A stretch of 64,000 nucleotides of DNA from Elysia chlorotica (lineage: Eukaryota; Mollusca; Gastropoda; Plakobranchidae), in NCBI GenBank assembly GCA_003991915.1, contig RQTK01000960.1:91590-155589 (forward strand), given 5' to 3'. The number at the start of each line of letters is the position of its first letter. The first letter of the stretch is position 1. The notes below the pieces were generated by a model. That model made no database searches. It worked only from the letters and a program-made list of their open reading frames with translations, and was not told where the DNA came from. Below, piece after piece: positions 40,348 to 49,549 of the stretch. The translations under genes were made by a program, and so were the position numbers.

Positions 40348-42623
40348 TAGACAGTTGTTAAACACAAGGATAAATCTAAGTTAATAAAGTTACTCATTCT
40401 GTGTATAATCTTTGGTGTTATATTTAAATATTTTTAATTTATTGTCATCGTGTGTAAATGTTCTTGTGTATGTATAAACCAAAAAGAAATACCTGTAAAA
40501 GGGTAATAAAGGAATTTTTAAATCTTGGAATGTATTTTTTTACTCATTGATATTTTTTCTGCACGAATAAAAAAACCCAATAATAACACACACACAAAAT
40601 GTGCTTGCAAGTAAACAATAACTCCTTTTTTTTTTTTAACTTTCATTTTTTTTTAAATTTGAAATATAGTCAAATATCAATTTAACATTTTATAACTTTC
40701 CAGTAACCATATCCATTGATTCATATTTTAAATTACTAATCTGCAGAATCTAGTTTTGATTAGACATGTTATCTATCTCATCAGCATTTGTGTTTGTGGA
40801 TTCCATTCTCATTTAACTATTCCTTTATCCCGCCAGCATCCGTATCCAACAGAAGACGAGAAGCGCCAGATCGCGTCTCAGACCAACCTGACTTTGCTTC
40901 AGGTCAACAACTGGTTCATCAATGCCCGGCGTAGGATTCTACAGGTTAACATTGTTTTAATTTTTATTACTTCTTGCTTTATGTTAATGGAATTTCAGCT
41001 GCTTTTATCGTACAATGTTTTGTTTTTTGTTTGTTCTTTCTAGCTAGGACGTTGAACAAGACGGGGGAAATATGTTAGATTGTGGTGAAATCTGCTTACG
41101 TCAAACCTCCCAGGGAAGCCTAAAAATTATTTAATCCCAAACAGTAACTGTTAAGTTTAATAAAGAGGAAATTAATACTTTGGAAATAGTTTAAATATAT
41201 AAATGTTCTAAAACAGGTATCTTCAGCAGCTTCATTGTATTTGTTTTTATTTCCCAATGTTTTGTTCCTGTTGTTCTCAGCCAATGCTTGAAGCAGCAAA
41301 CCCTGACAAGAACAAACCCAAGAAGCCAAGCAAGCCAGGGGGCAGCAAACCCCAGCAGAGGTTCTGGCCAGTCCAGCAGGGGGCGGAGTCAGGAGGCGGG
41401 GCCAAGCTCAAGACTGAGTTCAATGGAGCAAAGAGCCCAGGAGGTGGGGTTGAATCAGAATCTGACTCCACCCCCAGCCTCGATCCCTCCAACCCACTGG
41501 GAGCCACAACTGCAGGGTCGGGGCTAGCCTTCAAGCCCCAGCCGGCCCACATTCAGAACAATAACAACAGTAACAACAACAATAACAATTCCCTGCATAA
41601 TCTGCAACAGCAGCAGCAACAGTTGTCCGCACTCAAACTCCCATCGGCCTTGGCGTTGCAACAGCTGATGGCATCGGGCGGGATGATTGGAGCAGGGGGC
41701 GGGGCCTCTGCCGCCCTGACAGCCGAGAGACTGCAGCAGCTCCAGCAGCAGATGCAGGTTGTGTCGTCAGCGTCACTGGCACCGACTTACTCCGGGTCCG
41801 TCCAGCCGTCGTCGGCCGAGGCTGCGGCTCTGCTGGCCCAAACAGAAGCGGCGGCGTTCATGGGTTATCTCCCTGGGTCTGGGGGTGAGTATAAATTAAC
41901 CTTTGTAATTTACAGAATGTTCGTACAAGTTTTGGATTTCGTTCAAATACACAATCAAATCTAGAAATAATTTGCTGGTTTTTTGTTGTTTTAAAAAAAA
42001 TGATTTGCCTAATAGTTTATAAAAAATAGTGTAATCTAAACATGACTCACTCAGGGCATGATTTAAAGTCCTTAATTTTTCTAAGTATGATTTATTATAA
42101 TAATAATAAGAAGAAGAAGAAGAATATAACAAAACTATCAGCTTTTCATAAAATATTTATCTCATCTCTCCACAGTGGTTTTCAAACTTAATTCCGACGG
42201 TCAACTTGTTCCAAGCTCTGCAGCCCACTCCCACCCTTTCGCTCAACCAAACCCTGCCCCCTTCACCTTAGAAAACCTGCAAGCCCTTCAAGCAGGCTTT
42301 GTGCTTGGCCCCTCCCCCTTACCCTTAAGCCTGCCCCTGGGTGTGGACGGGGCAGGGCTTGGCTTGGGGCTGGGCTTTAACCCTGCCTTCTCAGGCTTCT
42401 CGGCCCAATCAACTGCGTCAGCAGCAGCAGCCGCATCATCTGCCCTGTCACTAGGTGCTCTTAACTTTGCTTCAGCATACAACACACCGCTTCAGGTAAG
42501 TCACCAAGTGTAGTCTTTTGTGATAAGTGAAGTATCTTTTATGTTTAAATTTTCCGTTTCAACCATATTTGTATGAATATTAAATTATTATTAGAATTAT
42601 TTCTATTATTATTAATGCTATAG

Positions 42624-42676
<53 letters not shown>

Positions 42677-43223
42677 ACTGTAATATAGCTGTTACTGTGC
42701 AGACATTAATGGAAATTCTAATGCTAAACTAGCGGATGACAGAGAACAGTTATACATTACCAATATACCATTAACCTCATTCTCTGGGGATCAAACTGAC
42801 AAAAGTGGTAGAGCGTTAATCTCCCAAATTTATTTGTGAAGCAACCAGGGTGAATCAAGCACAAGTCGCTGAAATAAGTTTTTTAGTTAGAGACCTTTCA
42901 AGCTAAACATATGAAAAGTGCTCTATAGTGCGACCTTGTTAATTTTCATATTTATAGAATTATCTCTGGTTCTAGAAATAACAGAATAGTAGTTTCCTCA
43001 ACCTATTAAAGTACATGTGGTACTTCTCAACACACGATAAAGTGTAAACAACTCAAAAACTCTAAATTACGACTTATGTTTGATTCACCTTGGTTGCTTC
43101 ACATTTGTCCTGGTATCCCATGCACCTCTGTGTGGCAGCATGTAAAGTTTTCAGATTTTAGTCTTGGGACCTGTCCACAGTATAGTCTTCCTGCTGATGT
43201 TGGACGTGTAGAAAACAACCAAC

Positions 43224-43270
<47 letters not shown>

Positions 43271-43854
43271 GTCTCCCCAGTTTGCCAACTATTTGAACCC
43301 CGGCGCGCCGATCGACCTGAGCAGCATGTCCAGCCCTGGAGGCCTGCAGCTCGGACAGCTACCCGGGGCGGTCAGTGCAGGCTCTCAGCTGACCACCCAC
43401 AACGGCCAGGTGAGAGGGACAGGCATGTCTTTGATTGGAGAAAGCAAAGCTCTCTCCTGATTAAAATAGACCAATTGGTCAAAATAACAAAGATCCTATA
43501 TGTGGTAGAGCAGGGTGGTTTCTTGGATTGCCTTTAAGCAAAATGCAAAATGTGCCTCACAACTGCTTATTATAATTTAACCAATTAATTTACAATTAAC
43601 AGGTGATATTACTATTAGATAAATTCATGTACATGTATATACGTATTACTATTGCCCAGCCCAACACACATAGTTATACAGACTAAACCCCATGCTGTTT
43701 TTCCTTGCAGGTTCTGATGGGGTTCCAGGCGCCAGACGCCAATGAAGAGACCTCGGGGGTCGCGGAGGAAGACGGTGGCGACGAGGAGAGTCTGGAGGCG
43801 GGAGAACTAAAAATAGACACCAAGGAACTGAAGCCTTTATTCACTGGTGTATGA
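32834..43854 (+). CDS. PKNOX: PKNOX/PREP TALE-class homeodomain transcription factor, 12 coding exons
   Basis: Joined exons predict 805 residues with every splice phase in agreement. PKNOX (PREP) proteins are nuclear DNA-binding partners of PBC/Pbx homeoproteins. The Meis/PKNOX N-terminal (PBC-binding) region is visible in two blocks: [15 protein letters not shown] from residue 80 and [20 protein letters not shown] from about 140. The three-residue-loop homeodomain spans about 348-407, from [20 protein letters not shown] through [19 protein letters not shown] to [11 protein letters not shown]. The DNA-contact Ile399 and Asn400 are intact. Gln-rich linkers flank it and the C-terminus is acidic. 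Human PKNOX1 is about 436 residues; the excess here is mostly a ~350-residue low-complexity C-terminal region. The start at 32834 has an in-frame TGA two codons upstream. Exon 2 exists in two near-identical copies. Confidence 0.95.
33029..33985 (+). repeat. Segmental duplication, copy A (contains PKNOX exon 2)
   Basis: It begins TGATCATTATATTTATTATA, continues through an ATT microsatellite, exon 2, its flanking intron and one decoy copy of the exon 3 head, and ends at an altered ACCCCTAG. Copy B starts at 35068, about 2.04 kb downstream. Confidence 0.92.
33137..33271 (+). CDS. PKNOX: PKNOX exon 2, copy A
   Basis: The acceptor is CATGTCTCAG|TATCC and the donor CTACAA|GTGAGT. It encodes [20 protein letters not shown], then [20 protein letters not shown] and QSIY(K). 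It is 135 nt, entering after two leftover bases and leaving two, so it can be skipped or repeated without a frame change. KQSIYKHPLF matches the PKNOX junction into the PBC-binding domain. Confidence 0.88.
33986..35067. other. Spacer between the two copies of the exon 2 block
   Basis: Unique sequence with no exon supported, ending in purine-rich and GT microsatellites (about 34895-35060). It appears to have been inserted between, or kept beside, the two duplicated blocks. Confidence 0.5.
35179..35313 (+). CDS. PKNOX: PKNOX exon 2, copy B (duplicate exon)
   Basis: It differs from 33137-33271 by a single silent change (CAG to CAA, Gln) over 135 nt and keeps the same acceptor and donor. It could be used instead of copy A or together with it. 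Using both would repeat 45 residues in frame. Use is unproven, and a haplotype-merging artefact remains possible. Confidence 0.7.
35356..35611 (+). mobile_element. Full-length tRNA-derived SINE with 7 bp target-site duplication
   Basis: The same family as 12280-12533: GCGGGGCGCGGTGGCCCATG head, B box GAGTTCGAATCC, the shared body and a CCAACCCAACCAACC tail. It is flanked by CTGTAAC at 35349-35355 and 35612-35618. Copy A of the duplication has the empty site. Confidence 0.92.
36773..36941 (+). CDS. PKNOX: PKNOX exon 3 (first half of the PBC-binding domain)
   Basis: The acceptor is CTACGCCCAG|ACACC and the donor CAGCTG|GTAAGG. It encodes [20 protein letters not shown], then a segment ending [33 protein letters not shown] is the invariant opening of the Meis/PKNOX N-terminal domain. 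Of the repeated heads, only this copy has a full exon and a donor. Confidence 0.95.
37030..37910. other. PKNOX intron 3, no exon seen
   Basis: AT-rich intron without repeats that I can support. Confidence 0.55.
37918..38012 (+). mobile_element. SINE 3' fragment
   Basis: GATTGTCAGAGGTCCGTCTTGGGG..CCGTCCACAA to GCTGATGTTGGACGTTAAA: the 3' body and tail of the local SINE family, 5'-truncated. Confidence 0.75.
38028..38112 (+). repeat. Duplicate of the PKNOX exon 4 head plus acceptor
   Basis: It repeats GTGCACAATAAGAATATCAA, TTCTGGTCTGTTCCCCACAG|ATG and the first ~45 nt of exon 4 (38250-38336) with a couple of changes, then diverges. The acceptor AG is intact at 38067-38068. Confidence 0.92.
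38291..38480 (+). CDS. PKNOX: PKNOX exon 4 (second half of the PBC-binding domain)
   Basis: The acceptor is GTTCCCCACAG|ATGATC and the donor CCCAGT|GTGAGT. It encodes [20 protein letters not shown], then [20 protein letters not shown] and on to [28 protein letters not shown] is conserved across PKNOX proteins. Confidence 0.96.
38749..38966 (+). CDS. PKNOX: PKNOX exon 5
   Basis: The acceptor is GTTTTCTCAG|CTCCCC and the donor TTCAG|GTGAGA. It encodes [20 protein letters not shown], a Gln-rich linker, and ends [16 protein letters not shown]. The VYQ.V...PQG.V pattern is shared with vertebrate PKNOX linkers. Its last ~36 nt with the donor are repeated downstream. Confidence 0.92.
38931..39250 (+). 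repeat. Five tandem copies of the PKNOX exon 5 tail plus donor
   Basis: CACACCACAG|GGCATC...ATTCAG|GTGAGATATAATG recurs with donors after 38966, 39029, 39108, 39168 and 39240, at 60-79 bp spacing. Copies 2 and 3 keep both an AG before GGCATC and a GTGAG after CAG, so each could be a 24 nt in-frame mini-exon encoding GIVAQPIQ. Copy 4 has AAAG before GGCATC, and copy 5 is diverged. Confidence 0.9.
39303..39392 (-). mobile_element. SINE tail fragment, minus orientation
   Basis: Reverse complement of the SINE tail: GAGTTGGCTGCTTAGCGTAC, then TATAGGCTAAATTGTGGACAGG and a CTAACATCTGA block. Confidence 0.7.
39625..39808 (+). CDS. PKNOX: PKNOX exon 6
   Basis: The acceptor is CTACTTGCAACAG|ATCC and the donor AAAGA|GTGAGT. 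It encodes [20 protein letters not shown], then a poly-Gln run (QQQQQQQQQ) and [14 protein letters not shown]. This Gln-rich linker precedes the homeodomain. Confidence 0.92.
39900..40140. other. PKNOX intron 6
   Basis: Short AT-rich intron with nothing else seen. Confidence 0.5.
40144..40259 (+). CDS. PKNOX: PKNOX exon 7 (homeodomain, first part)
   Basis: The acceptor is CAATTTTTAG|ACC and the donor ATTGTG|GTTAGT. It encodes [20 protein letters not shown], then [19 protein letters not shown]. The acidic patch and KRG.LPK.AT.VM.SWLFQHI are hallmarks of the PKNOX homeodomain. Vertebrates have Gly where this has the final Val. Confidence 0.96.
40282..40340. repeat. (GA)n microsatellite in PKNOX intron 7
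   Basis: A GA run beginning 22 bp downstream of the exon 7 donor. Confidence 0.95.
40350..40830. other. PKNOX intron 7 remainder
   Basis: AT-rich. No further exon is seen. Confidence 0.5.
40837..40944 (+). CDS. PKNOX: PKNOX exon 8 (homeodomain, recognition helix)
   Basis: The acceptor is TATCCCGCCAG|CATCC and the donor CTACAG|GTTAAC, phase 0 to 0, 36 residues: [20 protein letters not shown], then [19 protein letters not shown] is the TALE three-residue loop extension and WFINARRRI the recognition helix. Confidence 0.98.
40960..41270. other. PKNOX intron 8
   Basis: AT-rich intron. Nothing else is supported. Confidence 0.5.
41281..41884 (+). CDS. PKNOX: PKNOX exon 9 (extended C-terminal region)
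   Basis: The acceptor is GTTGTTCTCAG|CCAATG and the donor CTGGGG|GTGAGT. It begins [20 protein letters not shown] and continues with QQRFWPVQ, which matches the PKNOX post-homeodomain signature (PMLD...KKK...RFWP). Low-complexity Gly, Asn, Gln and Ala runs follow ([24 protein letters not shown]). At 604 nt it is much larger than the corresponding vertebrate exon. Confidence 0.95.
42176..42495 (+). CDS. PKNOX: PKNOX exon 10
   Basis: The acceptor is CTCTCCACAG|TGGTTT and the donor CTTCAG|GTAAGT. It encodes [20 protein letters not shown], then Pro/Leu/Gly-rich ([20 protein letters not shown]) and Ala/Ser-rich stretches, ending AYNTPLQ. It is probably a disordered activation-type region, which is inference. 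Confidence 0.9.
42500..43228. other. PKNOX intron 10 with ATT repeat and SINE
   Basis: It contains an (ATT)n run at 42628-42676 and a SINE fragment at 43080-43226. No exon is seen. Confidence 0.6.
43080..43226 (+). mobile_element. SINE fragment, plus orientation
   Basis: GGTATCCCATGCACCTCTGTGTGGCAGCA, TTTAGTCTTGGGACCTGTCC and a GCTGATGTTGGACGTGTAG tail match the SINE body. The head is missing. Confidence 0.75.
43229..43267. repeat. (TC)n microsatellite abutting the exon 11 acceptor
   Basis: This TC run ends 13 bp before exon 11 and acts as, or extends, its polypyrimidine tract (TCTCTCCCGTCTCCCCAG). Confidence 0.95.
43281..43409 (+). CDS. PKNOX: PKNOX exon 11
   Basis: The acceptor is GTCTCCCCAG|TTTGCC and the donor GGCCAG|GTGAGA, phase 0 to 0. 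It encodes [20 protein letters not shown], then [20 protein letters not shown] and NGQ. Confidence 0.92.
43711..43854 (+). CDS. PKNOX: PKNOX exon 12 (C-terminus and stop)
   Basis: The acceptor is TTTTCCTTGCAG|GTTCTG. It encodes [20 protein letters not shown], then [20 protein letters not shown] and KPLFTGV with a TGA at 43852. The acidic tail parallels the ED/E-rich C-terminus of vertebrate PKNOX. Confidence 0.95.
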   Translation, partial: VLMGFQAPDANEETSGVAEEDGGDEESLEAGELKIDTKELKPLFTGV

Positions 43855-44097
43855 TAGCGTGAAATGAAAGTTGGTAGTGATGGGACATGGGGAGGGGGGA
43901 GAGAGAGAAAGAGCGAGGGAGAGGGAGACTGATATATGGAGGGAGTGTAGAAAAAGAGTTTTTTTCTCATAAATATTGAAAATACTGTTTTAGTTTCAGT
44001 CAGATCAATGAAATTCATAGCCCATTGTAAGTCATCACATCACTGCATCAACCTTGACAGTTTTAATGTCATTGTGCAGTGTAGGGCTGAAACTAGC

Positions 44098-44131
<34 letters not shown>

Positions 44132-45371
44132 TGAGGAGGGAAGGAGAGATTGAGAAAGAGAATGAGAGTGTGTGTGTATTTGTGTGAAAGGTGTAAACAA
44201 CGATGGACTTAAGGAAACCTTAAATATATATATTATACTTGAATAAAGGTAAAGATTCACTCTGTAATAGCAAAATGCTTAGAACTATAAATAATATGAA
44301 TATTTTTTTTTCTGTGAATTTGATTTGGGGTTTTCGTTTTAAGAAAGTGGCGGTTGTGATTTAAGATTTTTTTTTTTTCGTTTATGATGCCATAATTATT
44401 TTATATTCCTAATATTATATATTCTGAACTGCTTAAAAACCCGATATAATTTTTGTAGCCTAAATATTTTTAGGGATCAGCTTTTTGCTATGTATTTTTT
44501 TTTGTCATTTACTTCCATTCTCCCTCTCCAGTTGATATTTTTCTCAAAGCTTTTAGTTCGCAGTCAAAAGGTTTCGATTTTTTTTTTTTTAGGATCTTGA
44601 AAAGCCATATGTTATTTGCAGGAGTTAATGTTTAATCTGTGATATTGGGGCTGCCTCTTACTGATTGAGTAAACTTTTTCACTATGATTTGTGTTTTCAT
44701 TGGTTTTTGCATAAGTCTTTAAGTCAGAAGCTACTTTTCAAAATTGTCATATGTTGCAATAATGGACTTTATCAAACATTGACTATTTGGAACTAGAGCA
44801 GTTGTCATACAATTGTCCTGGAACATACAATTAAAGAAAATTAACTCCTGAGGCAATATACTAAATTCTTTTTCCCCCCCACTTTGGCTTTGATCAACTG
44901 CTTTGCAAAAAATAATGTAGAGTAAGACCGTTATTGTATCAATTGGAAGAAGTTCAGTTCATATTCTAACTCCTTTGTTTTCTTGGTGTTATAATCCATC
45001 TTGTTAGAACTAAGTCCCAAGGAGAATAACTTATAAGTCCAAGTATACTCTACATATAAATATTTTTATACACATGTATGTGTATATACCCTTTAAATCC
45101 ATCCAGTAATTCTTTTAATTTTATTCTGCAGGAATTATTCTTTTTCTCTTCATTTCTGCATGAGGAGCGCTCTATCCATATCCATAAAATTTTGAAATGC
45201 TATTTTACAGTGTGGTTCTTGTAACAGTATTTAGCTTCATACTTCCTTTGAGTGATATGCAACTGGATTGACTTCTTTTTTATAATATTATTGACTTTCA
45301 CTTAACCATGCAAATTGAGGCTCTGGTAATGATGTATAATAATAAAAATAATGTAAAGAAAGATACTTCTT

Positions 45372-45386
<15 letters not shown>

Positions 45387-45456
<70 letters not shown>

Positions 45457-45480
45457 CAGACACACATGCAGACAGACAGA
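45387..45480. repeat. Compound (GA)n-(GACA)n microsatellite
   Basis: A GT/GA run, then GACA units. The short frames across it are artefacts. Confidence 0.93.
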
Positions 45481-46460
45481 GACTAATGGAGAGATTGAAT
45501 GAGGGATGGGGACAAAGATGGACAGACAGAAAGCCTGAGCTTAGAATAGGAGCTGGGGTTTAATAACATGTTCATGTATGTACAATGTATGAATTCTTAT
45601 GTTGCTTCCATATTTTTAACTCCTTAATGTGTTCATGGTTCCCCCAGTGGTTGCATTTATTTATCTCCTTCTGTTATAGATTTCCATTGGTTTACTGCTG
45701 ACATAATCTTCCTTTTTTATTTTTTTGTTGGAAAATGAATTTTACTTTAATGTAAGAAAATGTCCTTGTAATTGTAAGTTGAAGTCCATCCCCACACTGA
45801 ATTTGTGTGTATTTATGTCTCAGATATATGACTTAGGGCCCAGTCGCAGTTTAGCCTAGTTATTTAAGACGGAAATGTAAAACCAACTAACCCAAAATTC
45901 CAGTTTATCTTAGTATGGTGCAAGAGTCTTGACTTTATGAATATTTTTAGTACAATGTATTCAATTTAAATTTACAATCTGAATTCTTTTTTTTTTTTAA
46001 GTACCAGGTAGATGGTGTAGGGGATTCTTTCTTTTTCTGTTTTTTTTTTTAAAATTATTTTTTATTGCCTCATTTATTATTACTTAAATTTAATTACTTT
46101 AAAAACTCTGACATCATAACTAGGAATTTTTACTACCTGTTAGAAATTACTAGGAATTCAACTACTATCTTAGAAATAATTTGAATGAAGCTATGTTTAA
46201 TCAAGTTATATTTATAGATAAAGTTCTAAAGTCAACCATGAATTTTCTTAATTGAAGCTGATGGTGTTGCTGTTACTATTATTAGTGTTGTGGAACATTG
46301 ATATGCTTTTTATTTAGTGTAACTATAAGTAGTTGAGAGTGGGGAAATCAACAATGACTTATTTTACAAGTTGTTGAGTTGTCATAATAATTATACTTTT
46401 TTTTGTTTTTTGTTTGAACTTGTATATACATGTAATTATGTAAACTCTATTTGGCAATGC

Positions 46461-46488
46461 AATAAACTTGATTTTTTTTCATAATAAA
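46461..46488 (+). terminator. PKNOX: Candidate PKNOX polyadenylation signals
   Basis: AATAAA at 46461-46466 and 46483-46488, then TCTCTTGTCTTTTTTTTTGTT, which is a typical downstream U/GU-rich element. Confidence 0.4.
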
Positions 46489-46609
46489 AGTCTCTTGTCT
46501 TTTTTTTTGTTCATAATATTTCCCAATTGTGCATACAATGAACATTATATGTCTGTATTGATGAGTTAGAGACGCCAAAGTCTAATTTCTAAAACCAAAA
46601 GTCTATACT

Positions 46610-46755
46610 ATTTTGCTGATCGGCCGAGACATGAGTAATTTTATCCTTGCACTGTCTCTGTGTGATAGCTCGTAAAATTTACAGATAACAGTCCACAATA
46701 TAGCCTATATATATATATATAGCTGATGTTGGATGTTAAGCAACAAACTCAAACT
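46610..46755 (+). mobile_element. SINE fragment, plus orientation
   Basis: It carries GGCCGAGACATGAGTAATTTT, CTGTCTCTGTGTGATAGCTC, CCACAATATAGCCTATATAT and GCTGATGTTGGATGTTAAGCA, in the order expected for the family. Confidence 0.72.
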
Positions 46756-46794
46756 TAAAACTATCCTGCTAGTATCTGGGACTTCACCAAAATT

Positions 46795-46890
46795 TTTGAT
46801 AGCCCAGTTGGTTAGTAGTCTGGCCTGATGAATGAGATTTCCTCAGTTCAAATCCCATTTCCTGTTGGTGGGATCTTCTCTGAGTATGAT
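46795..46890 (+). mobile_element. tRNA-like SINE head
   Basis: TAGCCCAGTTGGTTAGTAGTC (A-box-like) and CAGTTCAAATCCC (B box) form a tRNA-like pol III promoter with no credible cloverleaf. It is probably a separate SINE start rather than a tRNA gene. Confidence 0.5.
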
Positions 46891-46899
46891 TCTGCGGTA

Positions 46900-48019
46900 A
46901 ACAAAGTAACTCAAACTAATCAATAATAACTTTTCTACGACTGTTATATCTGGAATACATGTAGACCTAATTAAGACACAGAATAGCAAACAAACGTTCT
47001 GATTATTTGTATAGAGTTATTCGATTTTTCCACCCTTAGTTCAGCAGTGTGATGGCTTGAAGTCTTGCGGGTGATTTGTATATTTAAGAGCAGGAAGCAA
47101 AAAAAACAACAAAAAAAACGAATGATATAAAGTGTGGATCCAAAATAGAGAGCACAAGAAAACTAGGAACAAAATATCAGATACTTTACACGCAAAACGT
47201 GTAATACAAAATGCATTTTATTCATAAAAAAATTAGCAACGTAAATGTGCAATACCTGATTTATTACTTTTTCTTTTTCTTTCACGTGTCCACCTGTTTT
47301 ATTGGTGGTTTTTAACAATGTATAGATGCGACGCACTTGATCTACGAGTGGCACGTAGAGGTTAGTTGCAGTGTTTGTTTACATTCTCTTCACCATACGC
47401 GAAATTATAGCTGTAACCATTAATGTTTATCCTTTTGATAGACTAAAGGCATGAAACTTGTTCGAATCGAACCTTTTGTATGGGACATTACTCAGCTTGC
47501 TACGAGAAGAGAAGACCAACAAACCACCCACATAATTATTGTTTGCCATGCTAGAACTAACCGAAGTATTGGGAAAATATATCTTCCTCAGACACTCACT
47601 CATCCCCCTTTCTCTTTAATTCTCCCCCACCGCCACCCGCTCCCTCTCTGTTCAGTGCGTGAGCAAAACCGATGAGGCATGAAAAGACTTCAAAAGAGGG
47701 CGACCCGTCAAAATGTTACCTACGATACTTTCCACAGACTTATCTTTCGTACTTTTATAACGAGTTCCATCCGCACAAAGCGATACCAGCAGACGTGCGC
47801 TATTCGGCGCATTAATCTATTCGTACTCTACTTTATCAAATTCTAAAACATTCTAGGTTGTTGTTTTTCTTTTTAAAAATAGAATAAGATCCTATCATAT
47901 TACAACATAAAAAGCATACTCTATATTTTTAAACTATTTTAGTCTTTAAGTACGAAAAACAAACGAAAAATAGTTCTAAACACCTGCATTAGCGTTGCTC
48001 ATTTTTCACTCTCTCACAA
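46900..48019. other. Intergenic, no gene seen
   Basis: AT-rich between PKNOX and the ZBED-like gene. The short open frames lack support. Confidence 0.5.
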
Positions 48020-48070
48020 TTACCATGACGTCACCAGTAAATTTTTCTTTCAGCGCCATGTTGAAATCGT
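48020..48070 (+). promoter_or_regulatory. Putative ZBED-like gene promoter: CRE plus YY1-like site
   Basis: A perfect TGACGTCA (48026-48033) is followed 29 bp later by GCCATGTT (48055-48062, YY1 type GCCATNTT). The same pair occurs before PKNOX. It lies about 1.2 kb upstream of the coding start, so a 5' non-coding exon would be needed; acceptors ending at 49153 or 49210 could receive it. Confidence 0.4.
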
Positions 48071-48580
48071 GACCATTCTGGTTTTTTCCCAGTGTGTTTT
48101 TCTCAACAATTTTATAATTTGTGTGGGTTTTGTAGTACTAATATTCTTTCAAGCACCAAATTGGTTAGACGAGGTAGGCATCTCGTGAAGTAATCGTGTA
48201 TAATTACCGCATAACGTACAGTATCGATCAATGTATCATTACACCGTGCGGTAGATTATCAAATCGCGCAAATTCCTGTTGTATTCGATACGCTATAGAT
48301 CAGAGTAACACAGGATTGTACTCAATAGCCAATGCCCATTCTTCTCATTAGTCGAAGAGGATCCAATAATCCAATTTATTAGAGCGTAGTATGAGTTTTG
48401 ATGGGTGTAAATGAATGCAAGAATATATGCCCGAGGGAAGACATTCATGGTTTCTACATTAGATCTAGATCTAGAATCTAGATTGCTTGATCTTGCCCGG
48501 CCTTGGAATGCCAGGAATAGGTTTAAATATATCTAAAGATTTAATCCAACCCTCACCCCTCTCCATGTTTTCCCTCTCCT

Positions 48581-48588
<8 letters not shown>

Positions 48589-48621
<33 letters not shown>
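48589..48621. repeat. (TC)n microsatellite
   Basis: TC run upstream of the ZBED-like gene. Confidence 0.93.
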
Positions 48622-48626
<5 letters not shown>

Positions 48627-49152
48627 TCCCCATGACCCCTCGAAGGATGGTCAAAACTGCATCTAGTTCTAGTAATCCTGGTTTCCTTTCTATTGCATGT
48701 AAGCTTATTACATTCATTTATTGTGTACTATGTTTTAAACACGTTATTTTCTCATATTGAGAGATCAGAAACTTACTGTATTTTGTACACCAGTTCTAAA
48801 TCCTTTTTTTTAAAATGACATTTAATGATTTATCAGTGCAGTATGTAGCCTATACAGAAACAACTATAGATGCACAAGACAAGTTCTAACATATTTAATG
48901 ATTCTATGTTGAGGAAGTAAAAAAATGTATGATTTTCTGTTTGCACTAAATAATTATAATGTATTAAAATCTTAGAAAAACTAATAATCAACTAACAATC
49001 ATGTTGAGATTTCATGCAAATATTTTGTTTTTAGCCTACCTAATTAGGCTCTTAATAATGCGCCTTGCAAAATGTCATTGATGATTGTTTTTATGTTGCA
49101 TAAAAGTTGCATAAAAGTGTTCCCTTTTCTTTAATGTATATGATTGCTTTCA
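48622..49152. other. Putative 5' intron of the ZBED-like gene
   Basis: AT-rich. Nothing else is seen. Confidence 0.4.
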
Positions 49153-49289
49153 GAGATAGATCTACTGAAGCAGACCCTATATATTAAATTAGCTTTATAT
49201 ACTTTCTCAGGTGTAACTCCCAACTTCCAAGTTAGTCATACTGATAGACCAATTCAGACTTCAATTTATAGACTAGCACCCTGCCAAAC

Positions 49290-49549
49290 ATGTCAACCCC
49301 TGGCAAAGGAGGGCCTAGGCGTCCCCGCAGCGTTGTGTGGTACTACTTTGACAAAATCCCAGACGAGCCTTTCCGAGCGCGGTGCAAGCTGTGTGGCGCG
49401 ACATGTCACCATGCCAACAACACGTCGAACCTGTTCAAGCACCTGCGGGTGAAGCACACGGCGAGCTACAAGGAGGCCGAGGAGCAACGCGAGCAGGAGA
49501 TGGAGCTCTACATTGAGCTCAAGGCCAAGGCTGGAAAACCTGTCACAAG
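49290..49549 (+). CDS. ZBED-like exon 1: BED zinc finger
   Basis: The start ATG at 49290 (AACATGT) has an in-frame TAG at 49269-49271 upstream. It encodes MSTPGKGGPRRPRSVVWYYF, CKLCGATCHHANNTSNLFKH and LRVKH, a C-x2-C...H-x4-H BED finger, then a Glu/Lys-rich helix. The donor is ACAAG|GTGAGG, leaving two bases. A 5' acceptor ends at 49153 or 49210. Confidence 0.93.

Larger units (their letters stand above)
43855..46490 (+). other. PKNOX: Probable PKNOX 3' UTR
   Basis: 2.6 kb of T-rich sequence after the stop, with GA runs at 44099-44128 and 45387-45455 and a SINE fragment at about 45790-45890. It ends at two AATAAA signals (46461 and 46483) followed by a GT/T-rich element. The length is inferred; the AATAAA at 44242 could give a short form. 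Confidence 0.4.

Noticed and set aside
41277-41552. Minus-strand 91-codon frame opposite PKNOX exon 9
   Set aside because: Shadow of a GC-rich coding exon; the plus-strand frame carries the conserved RFWP block.
42288-42485. Minus-strand 65-codon frame opposite PKNOX exon 10
   Set aside because: Shadow frame of a real exon.
46795-46890. tRNA gene on the plus strand
   Set aside because: Only pol III promoter boxes are recognisable; no cloverleaf can be drawn.
49144-49452. 102-codon plus-strand frame overlapping the BED-finger exon
   Set aside because: Out of frame with the BED finger, and it loses all conservation; the real start is 49290.
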